A stretch of 64,000 nt of DNA. Source: Actinospica robiniae DSM 44927. GTDB lineage: Bacteria > Actinomycetota > Actinomycetes > Streptomycetales > Catenulisporaceae. A model generated the notes under the pieces. That model saw only the letters and a list, made by a program, of their open reading frames with translations, did not search any database and had not been told where the DNA came from. The first letter of the stretch is position 1. Each line of letters begins with the position of its first letter. The position numbers and the translations under genes are program-made. Where the stretch lies: assembly GCF_000504285.1 (NCBI RefSeq), contig NZ_KI632511.1, forward strand, positions 3,903,372 to 3,967,371, written 5' to 3'. Below, one piece after another: positions 1 to 8,975 of the stretch.

Positions 1-139
1 CGCCGATGATCCGCTCAAGCCGCTGAATCCGCTTGGACAGCGCTTGCTGAGACAAGTTCAGCTCCGCCGCAGCGCGGCCGAAGTGGCGGTGCTCGGCCAC
101 GGCGGCGAACGCGCGCACTTGCGCGAGGTCCAAATCCAC
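1..139 (-). CDS. LysR-family transcriptional regulator, N-terminal part (cut by window edge)
   Basis: Only the first 46 codons are inside the window. They encode a typical LysR winged-helix start: a hydrophobic opening followed by the helix-turn-helix with RAAAELNLSQQALSKRIQRL. The start is GTG at 139, directly after an in-frame TGA at 143-145, so the start is well fixed. LysR proteins are cytoplasmic DNA-binding regulators that often control the divergent neighbour; here that is the small membrane protein beginning at 335. The effector-binding domain lies outside the window, so the ligand cannot be inferred. Confidence 0.85.
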   Translation of the reverse strand, partial: MDLDLAQVRAFAAVAEHRHFGRAAAELNLSQQALSKRIQRLERIIG

Positions 140-334
140 GCGTCAACGATCCGGCGGTCAAGGCCGAACGTCAAGTCCAGATAGCGCGCCCACCTTGGTC
201 GACAACTGTTCGTTGATGCCGGGGACGACATTCTGTTGGACCGCTCCCGCGGACGCTGGTGTGCTGCCGGTAGCCGTCTACGCGGACCTCTTGCGCTCAC
301 GGCGCGCGAATCCCAACCCCGCACAGGAGACGTC
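140..334. other. Divergent intergenic region between lysR-type gene and membrane protein
   Basis: About 195 bases separate the LysR start from the plus-strand gene. It should hold the divergent promoters and any LysR box, but no clear palindrome or promoter hexamers could be read. The plus-strand ribosome binding site AGGAGA lies at its end (325-330). Confidence 0.4.
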
Positions 335-781
335 ATGGTCAGCCTCATCATCGGCGCCGCGGTACTCGCTCTGCTGATCTTCCGCCAGGTCTCGGTCCGC
401 CCGCTCCGTGAAGGCCACCGGGTCCCGCTCATCCTCACGGTTGTCGGCATCGTGGAGTTCAGCCAGTATCTGCGCAGCCACCGCGGGCATCCGGCCGCGA
501 TCGCATCCGCGCTGGGCGGAAGCCTGGTCCTCGCCGCGGTCTCCGGAGCCGCGCGAGCGCCGACGGTCCGGATCTGGACCCAAGACGGCACGGTCATGAG
601 ACAGGGCACTGCGCTCACCGTGCTGCTGTGGATCGTTCCCGCGGCGATGCACTTGGGCTACGACAAGCTGGCCGGCGGCAATGCCGTCGGCGACGTGGGT
701 GCATCGACGATGTTGCTCTACTACGCGGTCACCTTCACGGTCCAGCGAAGGGTCCTGCACGCCAGAGCACGAGCGCATTGA
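335..781 (+). CDS. Small integral membrane protein (DUF1453/CcdC-like)
   Basis: A 148-residue protein of hydrophobic segments: an N-terminal helix (MVSLIIGAAVLALLIFRQ), a second near residues 28-40, a third around 55-70, and further helices towards the C-terminus. The layout, with a short Arg-rich loop after helix 1, resembles the actinobacterial DUF1453/CcdC-type membrane proteins; this is by eye only. The ATG at 335 is chosen because AGGAGA lies just upstream. The reading frame is open further upstream but lacks a ribosome site there. It is divergent from the LysR gene and may be its target. Function unknown. Confidence 0.75.
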   Translation: MVSLIIGAAVLALLIFRQVSVRPLREGHRVPLILTVVGIVEFSQYLRSHRGHPAAIASALGGSLVLAAVSGAARAPTVRIWTQDGTVMRQGTALTVLLWIVPAAMHLGYDKLAGGNAVGDVGASTMLLYYAVTFTVQRRVLHARARAH

Positions 782-842
782 GCGTTATCAGTAGCCTGCA
801 TGTACCGAATGAAAATCACTAAAAGCCAAGGAGTTGATTTAG

Positions 843-1340
843 TTGAGACCCACGGCCGTACTTCGCCGCCGCAGCTCAGCCTGCATGTTCCTCGCCGCCT
901 ACGCCTCCGTCACCATCCTGTGCACCCTGCTCTCGATCGTGATCGGCGCGATCCAGCACGACCCTGGCACGGCACACCCTCTGCAGGACAAGGCGTACCT
1001 GCTCTCGGAGAAGTTCGATCCGGTGGTGAACCTCGCCGTGTGGACCGGATTCGCCGCGTTGTACTTCGCCCGGATCCCGCAGCCGCTGCGCACCAAGGAG
1101 CACGCGAGGGCGCTCGCCTGCACTTGGCTGCTGCTGGCCCTGCCCGTCGACTTCGTGTTCTTCGTGCTGATTCCCAACCCGATCTCGTTGAGTCCGCGCG
1201 ACTTCTATGTCGGCCAGTTCCCCTGGATCTACTTGATCTACGCGGCGGTGTTCGCCGGCCCGCTCGCGGCCCAACGCCTGGGGCGGTCCAGTAGCTCCCC
1301 CGCCCGGATCCCTGCCACCGCCCCATCGGAGATCACATGA
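843..1340 (+). CDS. Predicted integral membrane protein, unknown function
   Basis: A 165-residue protein with about four hydrophobic segments (roughly residues 14-36, 60-76, 89-110 and 125-145) and a polar, Ser/Pro-rich tail. The start is TTG at 843, supported by AAGGAG at 828-833 with 9 bases of spacing; no ATG or GTG fits better. It follows the previous membrane gene by about 60 bases on the same strand and may be cotranscribed. The family was not recognised; the pattern fits a four-helix inner-membrane protein. Confidence 0.7.
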   Translation: MRPTAVLRRRSSACMFLAAYASVTILCTLLSIVIGAIQHDPGTAHPLQDKAYLLSEKFDPVVNLAVWTGFAALYFARIPQPLRTKEHARALACTWLLLALPVDFVFFVLIPNPISLSPRDFYVGQFPWIYLIYAAVFAGPLAAQRLGRSSSSPARIPATAPSEIT

Positions 1341-1380
1341 CCCCGACACGGGTCGCTTAGCACCGCATCAGCCGCAGAAC

Positions 1381-1413
1381 GCCCCGGTCCCGCTGCCACT
1401 GCCGGACCGGGGC
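1381..1413. terminator. Hairpin terminator between convergent genes
   Basis: A perfect 10-bp stem (GCCCCGGTCC with GGACCGGGGC) encloses a 13-base loop. It lies between the plus-strand membrane gene and the stop of the minus-strand alpha-galactosidase, where a bidirectional terminator is expected. There is no U-tract, as is common in actinobacteria. Confidence 0.6.
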
Positions 1414-1414
1414 G

Positions 1415-3571
1415 TCAGTGTCGACCGGTGACGCCGGTCTGGGGCTCGGCGGATCCGGTGAGCTTGACGAGCGCGGCGCTCCACGGCTGGAGCGCGACGG
1501 TGAGCGAACTCGCGCTCTGGTCCCACACGGCACTCGTCTCGCCTTCCTCGGCGCTCGATGCCGGAAAGACGACCTTCGCCCGGCGGTCCGCCGCACCGAT
1601 CCACGCCAACGGCAGTTCAGCCAGCTCCTGCTCGCCGTCGCGGCGCCAGACGAGGACGTATCCGGCGGCTTCGGCCGCATCCACCTCGAGGGCTAGCGAG
1701 ACCCAGCCGTCGCGCCAGGCGGGCAATCCGAGCGGCCAGTGCGGCACCGCGGTCGGCAGATGCCGGCGCAACTCGCGGTAGACCGTGAGCGCTTCGAGAA
1801 CCAGCGCTTCCTGGCTCGGGCGCAGCAGGTCGAGCCGCCCGCTCAGATGCACCCGGCCGAGCAGGGCGCCGGCGAGGTTGAAGGCTGTCTCGCGGTCCGT
1901 CATCTCAGGCACCGGATAGGTCCACATCGCCCCCTGTTCAGGAGCGACGGCCATGGGCGCCGCCGCAGTGATGGCGGGAAGCAGGCGGAAGTCGGTCTGG
2001 TCGGTGATCGAGTGCAGCTGGGCGGTGGCGAGCATGGCGTGGTCGGTTCGCATGCCTCCGGAAGCGCAGCTTTCGATGACGAGGCCCGGATGGCGCTCGA
2101 GCAGTTCATCGAGCCACGCGAGATATGCGCGGTTGTGGCCGAGCAGACCGTCTCCCGCGCTGTGCGTGTCGCGGTCGGTTCCGGGGCCGATCTCGATGTT
2201 GTAGTCGAACTTGAAGTATCCGAGGCCGAAGTCGTCGACGAGGCGCTCGATGGTCTCGTTCAGGTGGGCGCGGGCGGCCGGGTGCCGCAGATCCAACTGA
2301 TGGCGGCCGCGCTCGGTCAGGCGATGCCCGGCACGCTGGAAGAACGCCTCGTCGGGCAGTGTCTGGGCAAGGGGGCTGCGCACGCCCACAACCTCGGGCT
2401 CGAGCCAGAGACCTGGTGTCATACCGCGTTCGCGCACGAGGTCCGTCACCTCCCGCAGACCCCCCGGAAAGCGGTGCGTCGAGGGTTGCCAGGCCCCGAC
2501 GCTGTCCCACCAGCCGTCGGTGTCGTCGTACCAGCCGGCGTCGATGACGAAGTACTCCGAGCCTGCCTTGGCCGCGGCCTCCACGAGGGGGGACAACCGC
2601 TCGGTGCTGGGGTCGCCGCTCAGGCAGTTCATGTAGTCGTTGAAGATGATCGGCAGGTTCTCATGGTCGGCGTGCGGCCTGCGAGTCAGGCGCCGGTGCC
2701 GCGTCAGCTCTCCGACCGCGCCCTCGAGCCCCAGGGCGGAAGCTGCGAGGGTGACCGGCACCGTGGTGAAGCACTCCCCCGGGCCGAGAGCCGTCGACCA
2801 CTGGTTCTCCGCGTCGCAAGGGCCGGACAGACCGAGGTAGACCGCGTCGTAGGTGTCGCCGATCTCCCAGGCCCACGAACCGTTGTGCTCGATCTGCCAC
2901 ACCAGGGCGCGACCGGTGTGCTCGTCGGTGAGTGCGCCCATCGGCAGGTGTTCCGAGGAGGACCACGATCCGGTGCTCGAGAGCGCCACGCGGTTGCGTG
3001 CGTCGGGGCGGTCGGTGACGGTCAGTCCGCGCTCGGCGAGGCTTGCGCGGCGCCAGCGGCCTTCACCGCACCACGGGTTGGCCGCATCCCAGACGCTCAG
3101 CCGCTCCTCCCACAGCGCGCCGGTGTCCACGGGCAGGGCGCCGGGCACGAGCAGGGAAGTGGCGTGCAGCAGCACGACAGGCTGTGCGCCGGCGGTGACC
3201 CGGGTCCAGCCGCGCACCGCGGCGACGCCGGAGCGCTGTTCGAGGCAGGCGACCACGGTCAGATCGCTGACCGGGTCGTGCGAGGTGATCTCCAGGATCC
3301 GGGTGTCGCCGGAGGCGACGACCGTGTGGGAGAGGTAGGCCAGACGCCCGGAGACCGCGCCGCCGATGTGGCGCTTGCTGCTGGTCCGCTCGCGGGAGTG
3401 GCCGGCGAGTTCGATGTGCGACAAGGGCAGGAGTATGCGGGTTTCCGGGTCCGAACTCTCGGCCGCCAGCAGCGTCTGCTCGTCGCCGAGCCGCACCGCG
3501 GCCAGACGTGGCGGCTCACCGGCGGTGCAGTGCAGGTCCAGCTCGAGGGCATCCCCGTGGGTGATGATCAT
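1415..3571 (-). CDS. Alpha-galactosidase, glycoside hydrolase family 36
   Basis: A 718-residue protein that is full length for GH36. It should hydrolyse terminal alpha-1,6-galactosides such as raffinose, melibiose or galactomannan side chains. The N-terminal beta-sandwich is followed by a TIM barrel. The nucleophile is Asp456 in YFKFDYN, and the acid/base Asp lies in the TDQTD motif at 524-528. Other family signatures are the WYDD segment and GLWLEPE. No signal peptide is present, so it acts in the cytoplasm on imported oligosaccharides. ATG at 3571 is the start; its ribosome site is weak. It lies 93 bases after the secreted hydrolase gene on the same strand and probably belongs to the LacI/ABC sugar regulon of 3.6-11.1 kb. 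Confidence 0.93.
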   Translation of the reverse strand: MIITHGDALELDLHCTAGEPPRLAAVRLGDEQTLLAAESSDPETRILLPLSHIELAGHSRERTSSKRHIGGAVSGRLAYLSHTVVASGDTRILEITSHDPVSDLTVVACLEQRSGVAAVRGWTRVTAGAQPVVLLHATSLLVPGALPVDTGALWEERLSVWDAANPWCGEGRWRRASLAERGLTVTDRPDARNRVALSSTGSWSSSEHLPMGALTDEHTGRALVWQIEHNGSWAWEIGDTYDAVYLGLSGPCDAENQWSTALGPGECFTTVPVTLAASALGLEGAVGELTRHRRLTRRPHADHENLPIIFNDYMNCLSGDPSTERLSPLVEAAAKAGSEYFVIDAGWYDDTDGWWDSVGAWQPSTHRFPGGLREVTDLVRERGMTPGLWLEPEVVGVRSPLAQTLPDEAFFQRAGHRLTERGRHQLDLRHPAARAHLNETIERLVDDFGLGYFKFDYNIEIGPGTDRDTHSAGDGLLGHNRAYLAWLDELLERHPGLVIESCASGGMRTDHAMLATAQLHSITDQTDFRLLPAITAAAPMAVAPEQGAMWTYPVPEMTDRETAFNLAGALLGRVHLSGRLDLLRPSQEALVLEALTVYRELRRHLPTAVPHWPLGLPAWRDGWVSLALEVDAAEAAGYVLVWRRDGEQELAELPLAWIGAADRRAKVVFPASSAEEGETSAVWDQSASSLTVALQPWSAALVKLTGSAEPQTGVTGRH

Positions 3572-3664
3572 GACCGGTGAGTCCGTCGCTTTCGATCTCG
3601 AAGGTGGTGCCCGCTCCCGCCGGCGGGCACGGCCGGCGGCGGGAGCGGGAGTGTGCGGCGGGCG

Positions 3665-6217
3665 CTACAGCTGCGCCAGCTGGATGTAGTCGATGTTCGG
3701 GACGTAGCCGGTCGAGTTGCTGAATTCGATCGTGTTGCTGCCGGCCGCGAGCGTCACCGGGATGGCGACGGTACGGAAGCTGTCCCAGCTGAAGGTGTTG
3801 GCGAACACCTCCGTGGTCGCGACGCCGCCGTTGACCGAGATCTGAGACCAGCGCGACTCGATGTTCGAGTTGTAGTTGCCCGATCCGGCCGTGTCGTCGT
3901 TCGAGTACCCGATGACGAGCATGTACGTGCCCGCGCTCGACGCGGTGACGTTCTTGAACGTGAGCGTGTTGGCCGATCCGTCGCCGATGTACCCGACGTA
4001 TTTGCCGCCCGAGGCCCACGTGTCGCTTGTGACGACCGCGGTGCCGCCGAGGGTGTTGGCCGAGCTTTCCGCCTCATACGTCGTCCCGGTGCCGCTGGGC
4101 GATGCCGCGACGAAGACGTCCTGCACCGATCCCGTGCCGGACGCGGTGACCGTGACCGGGTTGAGCCCGGCCTGCAGGTACACCGACGCGGTGGCGGTGG
4201 AGATCGAGCCGGAGGTGGACGGCAGCGAGGATCCGGCCACCGGTTCGCCGTTCGCGGTCAGCATCAGGCTGCTGCCGCTGTTGGCGGAGTAGCGGATGGT
4301 GGTCGGGTAGAAGCCGTTCGAAGGAGCGTAGACGTCGACGGTCGAGGCGGCGCCGGAAGCGAGGTCGAGCGTGCCCTCGCCGGTTCCGTCCGAGGCCGCG
4401 TAGTTGTAGGTGACGGTGCCGGAGGTACGGCCGAGGGTCGACTCGTAACCGGTCGTGGCCGACGAGGCCGCGGTGAGGACGATCTGGTCCAGCGTGACCT
4501 GGCCGATCGATGTCCCCAGCGTCGCGTTCGACACGGCGAGCGTGATCGTGTGAGTCCCAGCCGTGAGCGTGACCGGCACGGTGACGTAGCTGCGCCACAG
4601 CCAGCTGAGGGTGGCCGGATAGTTGACGAACTGCTTGGCCACGCCGTCGATGCTCAGCGCCTGCTGCGCATAGGTGCCGGTCTGGTTCCCGTAGTAGATC
4701 GCGAGGTTGTAGGACCCTGATGTGGGGGTGGCCACTGTGAAGGTCACCGCGCTGTTGGAGGCATTCAGCGCGCCGACGTCCTTGCCGTCGGCGGTCGCAT
4801 AGCCGCCCTGCGTGTACACGGTGCCGGCCGTGATCGAGGCATTGGCCGCGTAATACGTGGAACTGGACGGCACAGTCGGCTGGGTCACGCTGGTGGTGTT
4901 CGCCGGGGTCAGCACGATGCGATACGCCGACATCGCGTTCATGGTCGTCAGCGGCACGGTGATCGAGCCGGACGAGGTCGAGTACGTGCTCCGCGAGATC
5001 ACCCGCGGCGTCGCGCCGGCACCGGCGAAGCCGGACCAGTCGGTCTCCTCGACCGTCGCGGTCACGTTGGAGCCGAACACGCTCGAGGAGATGCCGTTGA
5101 TGACGGTGTTCGCGGCGCCCGAGGACCCGCCGAGGATGACCTGGGCCTGATCCTTGCTCGTGTCGTACGAGGCCACGCCCTGCAACGTGTCCGCCGTATT
5201 CGGCGAGGGCGGGGTGACCGCCACGGTGTTGCCGGTCATCCGGGCGTACCAGTAGTACAGCCAGTACGCGCCGGTCGGGGTGTTCTGGCCGGTCACGAGA
5301 TCGTCGAAGTCGCCTGCGATATCCCAGTAGGCCATGTCGCCGTAGACCTTGGCCTTCTCGAACATGGCGATCCACTGCACGAGCTGACCCGGCGAGGACA
5401 GGTCCAGGTCGGTACCGTACTCGTCGATGTCGATCGGGATCGGCGAGGTGATCCCGGCCGCCGTCTCATCCGCGCGGTAGGTGGAGTAGTGCCCGGCGAA
5501 GTTCGCGAGGCTGCTGGTGGCCAGTTCGTGCCAGCTGATCAGGCCCGGCAGGTCGCCCGCGGCCTTGGCGTGGGCCAGGAAGCCGGGCATGAACGCGGAG
5601 TCGAACCCGGACTCGTTCGGCCCGACGATCACCGCGCCCGGGTCGTCCGACCTGATCTCCGAGTACAGCGCGTCCCACCAGGTGTAGAAGTTGCTGTAGT
5701 AGCTGGAGCCGCCGCCGAGGTCGAACCACTGCTGGTCCGGCTCGTTGAAGGGCACGATCTCGAAGTCCGCCTTCTGCGGGCTCGCGGCGAGAGCGGCCAT
5801 GATGGTGTTGACCGTGGACTCGTAGGACGCCAGGGTCTCGGTCGGGTACGGCCAGGACGAGTAGTAGTCCTGCAGGTACACCAGGATCTTGCCGTTGCTG
5901 TCCTCGGCCATGAAGGACGAGGAGATCTTGCCGGCGTCGCCGTTGGGGTGCTGGGTGTCCCCGGGCGGACCCTGGGCGATGGTGGTGACGTTGAGCGGCG
6001 TGATCAGGTTCGCGGACGGCACGCCCGCGTCCGAGACCCCGTACAGGGCGCCGGTCGCACCGTGCATCACCGCGCCCGTGCTGGTGCCCAGGTTGACGGT
6101 GAAGGTGGATGTGGCGGCGGAGGCGGCAGGGGCGGTTGCCAGGGCGCCGGCGAAGGACGTGCCGGCGACGAGCGTTCCGGCGACCACGGCGCGCGCCTTT
6201 GCGCGTATGGACTTCAT
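3665..6217 (-). CDS. Secreted clan GH-A glycoside hydrolase (GH39-like) with carbohydrate-binding modules
   Basis: An 850-residue secreted enzyme. Residues 1-35 form a signal peptide ending in APAASAA. A (beta/alpha)8 catalytic domain follows: Glu159 in PFNEPD fits the acid/base on strand 4 and Glu266 in IDIDEYG fits the nucleophile on strand 7, the clan GH-A pattern. After a beta-sandwich come a CBM6/35-like module (about 453-583), a second beta-rich segment (about 590-705) and a further CBM6/35-like module (about 711-850, opening TTYEAE). The true start is the ATG at 6217; the frame is open upstream but the signal peptide begins here. A GTTAGCGGTAAC operator lies about 124 bases upstream. 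The exact GH family and substrate are uncertain. Confidence 0.88.
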   Translation of the reverse strand: MKSIRAKARAVVAGTLVAGTSFAGALATAPAASAATSTFTVNLGTSTGAVMHGATGALYGVSDAGVPSANLITPLNVTTIAQGPPGDTQHPNGDAGKISSSFMAEDSNGKILVYLQDYYSSWPYPTETLASYESTVNTIMAALAASPQKADFEIVPFNEPDQQWFDLGGGSSYYSNFYTWWDALYSEIRSDDPGAVIVGPNESGFDSAFMPGFLAHAKAAGDLPGLISWHELATSSLANFAGHYSTYRADETAAGITSPIPIDIDEYGTDLDLSSPGQLVQWIAMFEKAKVYGDMAYWDIAGDFDDLVTGQNTPTGAYWLYYWYARMTGNTVAVTPPSPNTADTLQGVASYDTSKDQAQVILGGSSGAANTVINGISSSVFGSNVTATVEETDWSGFAGAGATPRVISRSTYSTSSGSITVPLTTMNAMSAYRIVLTPANTTSVTQPTVPSSSTYYAANASITAGTVYTQGGYATADGKDVGALNASNSAVTFTVATPTSGSYNLAIYYGNQTGTYAQQALSIDGVAKQFVNYPATLSWLWRSYVTVPVTLTAGTHTITLAVSNATLGTSIGQVTLDQIVLTAASSATTGYESTLGRTSGTVTYNYAASDGTGEGTLDLASGAASTVDVYAPSNGFYPTTIRYSANSGSSLMLTANGEPVAGSSLPSTSGSISTATASVYLQAGLNPVTVTASGTGSVQDVFVAASPSGTGTTYEAESSANTLGGTAVVTSDTWASGGKYVGYIGDGSANTLTFKNVTASSAGTYMLVIGYSNDDTAGSGNYNSNIESRWSQISVNGGVATTEVFANTFSWDSFRTVAIPVTLAAGSNTIEFSNSTGYVPNIDYIQLAQL

Positions 6218-6340
6218 CGTGGGTTGTTCGCTCCGTTCGGTGAGCGGTGCAACTTCGGTGGATCCGACCCGCCGCGCTCCGGGCAGGGCGCGGAGAACTG
6301 CACGGCGGGCAGGTCTAGAGCGCGCAGACGACGCGCAACA

Positions 6341-6352
6341 GTTAGCGGTAAC
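6341..6352 (-). promoter_or_regulatory. LacI-type operator upstream of the secreted glycoside hydrolase
   Basis: GTTAGCGGTAAC, a GTTA-N4-TAAC near-palindrome with a CG centre as usual for LacI-family sites. The same arrangement occurs at 11069-11080 before the ABC permease genes. It should bring the hydrolase gene under the regulator encoded at 6437-7504. Confidence 0.65.
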
Positions 6353-6436
6353 AAAATGCGCGAGGGGCACGGGCGCCTACCGAGCCACGGCGGTTCGGCG
6401 GTTGCGTGGTCTCGCTGAACGGGTTCTACCTTGGGA

Positions 6437-7504
6437 TCAGCGCGGAGCCGGGCCGCTGCTTTCGCGCAGGATCAGCTCGGGCTCGTCCCATGCCGCGGGC
6501 GGCTGGAGGTTGGCGGGCTCGAGCAGGTTGTGCAGCAGTCCGAAGCTCGCCCGGCCGAGCCCCTCGAAGTCGAGCCGCACCGTGGTGAGGGCCGGTGCCA
6601 GGTACGCCGACTGCGGTGCGTCGTCGAACCCGATGACACTCAGGTCCCCGGGCACGTCCCGGCCGGCCTCGCGGGCCGCGCGCAGCACGCCGAGAGCCAG
6701 ATCGTCATTGCCCGCGAGGATCGCGGTGATCCCGGGGTCGGCGACCAGTTCGCGCGCCGCGCGGTAGCCGGACCGCGGGGTCCAGTCGGCCGCGTGCTGC
6801 TGCGGGACCGGGCGCCCGGCCGCGGTCAGAGCGTCGCGCCAGCCCCGGGTGCGCTGGCTGAGCTTCTGCGTGGAGGAGGGGATGGACAGGTAGTGCACGG
6901 TCTGGTGGCCGAGGCCGAGCAGGTGCCGGGTTGCGCGGGAGGCGGCCTCGCGGTCGTCGATCCACACCTGCGGCCGGCCGTCCGGCAGGTTCCCGGTCGC
7001 CGGCCGCTCGATGATACCGACCACCGGGAGATCCTGCGGCAACGCGTCCAGCGCGCGCACACCCGCCGCTTCGAACGCGATCACGATGGCCGCCCGACCG
7101 GCCGCCAAGCGCTCTATCACGTCCTGCGTCCCGGTCGCGGCATCAGGTTCCAGCACACTGATACCGACCGTGAACCGCGCGGCGCGGGCCGCCTCCTCGA
7201 TGCCGCGCAGCGCCGCAGCGTAGCCGTACTCGGCCGTCTTGGTGGTCAGCACCGTAACGGCCCGCACGGGTCCGCCGGCCAGCGCCTGCGCGGCCTTGTT
7301 CGGAGTGAAGCCGAGTTGCTCGATCGTCGCCAGCACCAGAGCCCGCGTTTCGGCCTTGACGTGCGGCTTGCCGTTGATCACCCGGGAGACGGTCTGGTGC
7401 GAGACCCCGGCGGCGCGGGCCACCTCCCAGATGCTGGTGGCGGCCGGCCCGCGGTCGGGCACGGTCCTCGAGGCTGCGCTGTTGATGTTACCGCTCCCTG
7501 TCAC
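6437..7504 (-). CDS. LacI-family transcriptional regulator (cluster 1)
   Basis: A 355-residue regulator. The helix-turn-helix and hinge (TSIWEVARAAGVSHQTVSR, then NGKPHV) are followed by a periplasmic-binding-protein-like sugar domain; the segment AILAGNDDLALGVLRA is typical. The GTG at 7504 is used here. The longer TTG at 7540 is doubtful because TTGACA at 7535-7540 looks like a -35 box; a GTG at 7462 directly before the DNA-binding domain is also possible. The gene follows the sugar-binding protein by 54 bases. It likely represses the importer and hydrolases through GTTA-N4-TAAC sites. A half-site (GTTACCGCT, 7487-7495) near its own start hints at autoregulation. Confidence 0.9.
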   Translation of the reverse strand: MTGSGNINSAASRTVPDRGPAATSIWEVARAAGVSHQTVSRVINGKPHVKAETRALVLATIEQLGFTPNKAAQALAGGPVRAVTVLTTKTAEYGYAAALRGIEEAARAARFTVGISVLEPDAATGTQDVIERLAAGRAAIVIAFEAAGVRALDALPQDLPVVGIIERPATGNLPDGRPQVWIDDREAASRATRHLLGLGHQTVHYLSIPSSTQKLSQRTRGWRDALTAAGRPVPQQHAADWTPRSGYRAARELVADPGITAILAGNDDLALGVLRAAREAGRDVPGDLSVIGFDDAPQSAYLAPALTTVRLDFEGLGRASFGLLHNLLEPANLQPPAAWDEPELILRESSGPAPR

Positions 7505-7558
7505 TCGGATATCTTCCGAACATTGATAAGGCGCTGTCAAACGCCCGATTTGCCCGTG

Positions 7559-8914
7559 CTAGCTGCCGCTGGCGACGGCTGCGTTGGACACCGTGGTGAT
7601 GTCGCCCGCGGCCACCTGCGGGGTCATCTGGTTGAGCCAGACCTGGTTCATGTCCTTGAGCACCACGTTGGTGAACGCGGTACCCGAGGTGGTCAGTGGA
7701 TACCCGATGGTCGTGCCCTGGGAGCCCTGGTAGAAGGCCGAGACGTCGATGCCCTTGGCCTTCCACGCGGTGATGAAGCCCGGGTCCAGGCTGGGGATCG
7801 CCGCCCAGACCGTGCCCGAGTCGGTCACGATCTTCTCCGACGCGGCCGAGCCGAGCCACTCCTCGAGCTCCCAGGCCTGCTGCGGGTGCTTGGTGCCGGC
7901 GTAGATCGCGTCGCTCAGGCCGTTGAACACGGTGCCGCTGCCGGCCGGGCCGGTCGGCAGGGCGGCCACACCCCAGCTGCCCGCGGGCAGCGAGCTCTGG
8001 TAGGTGTCCAGGTCCCAGTCGCCGTCGAAGGTGATGGCGGCGGTGTTCTGCGCCAGGATCTGCGGCAGCGCCGCGGCGTTCGGGGTGTTCGTGATCGTGC
8101 CCGGCGCGGCGACGTGCCACTTGTACATCAGGTCCTGCTCGAACTGCATCGCCTGGACGCACGCGGGCGAGCTAACGGTCCAGTTGCCGTACGCCTTGTC
8201 CTGCAGCTGGCAGCCGTTCTCCACGCCGAAGTCCCACCAGTCCTGCTGGCCGTTCGGGGCCTCGAGCGCGATGCCGTACTGCTTGACGTGGCTCGCGTCG
8301 AAGCCGGCCTCATTCGGGTGCTTGCCGTTCTGGTCGATCGTCAGCTTCTGCAGCGCCTGCACGAAGGTGCCGCCGTCGGTGGTGTTCCAGCTGAGCGAAC
8401 CCAGCTGCGCCGGGGTGATCCCGGCCGCGGTCAGGTCCTTCGCGTTGTAGATCGTCGCGATGGTGTCCCAGTCCTTCGGCAGGCCGTAGAGCGTGCTGCC
8501 GTTGGTCCACTCGGCGAGCAGCTTCGAGCTGTACTGGCTCAGGTCGACCTTGGAAGACTTCACGTCGGAGGCGATGTTGGTGATGATGCCTTCCTTCGCC
8601 AGCTGCGGCAGGTATTCCAGGTGGTCCCAGAACAGGTCCGGCATGTTCCGCCCGGCCGCCGAGGTCTGCAGCTTCGCCCAGTACTGCGCCCAGGGCACCA
8701 GATCGATGGTGACGTGGATGTCCGGGTGCGCCTTCTCGAACACGTTGATCGACTGCTGGTAGGCGGCCTCTTCGCTCGTCTGCCAGATCATGTAGGTGAG
8801 GTCGACCACTCCTCCGGAGGAACCGGAAGATCCTCCACAGGCGGAGGTCAGCCCGGCCACTGAAGCGGCGGCGGTGGCGAGAGCGAGTGTCTTCCTGGTG
8901 ACGCGTCGGAACAT
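7559..8914 (-). CDS. ABC transporter substrate-binding lipoprotein, sugar type
   Basis: A 451-residue binding protein of the cluster B (maltose/multiple sugar) type. The N-terminus is a lipoprotein signal with lipobox LTSAC, so Cys would be lipidated and the protein held outside the membrane to capture oligosaccharides. The typical family features are seen: the MIWQTSEEAAYQQSINVFE opening and the later ITFDGDWDL segment. The ATG at 8914 gives the most compact signal peptide; a GTG at 8929 adds five residues. It lies 61 bases downstream of the second permease gene and upstream of the LacI gene. No ATPase is present, so a shared MsiK-like ATPase elsewhere probably drives the importer. Confidence 0.92.
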   Translation of the reverse strand: MFRRVTRKTLALATAAASVAGLTSACGGSSGSSGGVVDLTYMIWQTSEEAAYQQSINVFEKAHPDIHVTIDLVPWAQYWAKLQTSAAGRNMPDLFWDHLEYLPQLAKEGIITNIASDVKSSKVDLSQYSSKLLAEWTNGSTLYGLPKDWDTIATIYNAKDLTAAGITPAQLGSLSWNTTDGGTFVQALQKLTIDQNGKHPNEAGFDASHVKQYGIALEAPNGQQDWWDFGVENGCQLQDKAYGNWTVSSPACVQAMQFEQDLMYKWHVAAPGTITNTPNAAALPQILAQNTAAITFDGDWDLDTYQSSLPAGSWGVAALPTGPAGSGTVFNGLSDAIYAGTKHPQQAWELEEWLGSAASEKIVTDSGTVWAAIPSLDPGFITAWKAKGIDVSAFYQGSQGTTIGYPLTTSGTAFTNVVLKDMNQVWLNQMTPQVAAGDITTVSNAAVASGS

Positions 8915-8975
8915 CGGAATCGGATCCACTTCTCTGTGGCTGTACTCGGATGAGGATGTTGTGGTGCGCGGTGTG

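Noticed and set aside
1739-3580. 613-codon plus-strand frame opposite the GH36 gene
   Set aside because: Composition is that of a shadow frame, and the minus strand carries all GH36 motifs and catalytic residues.
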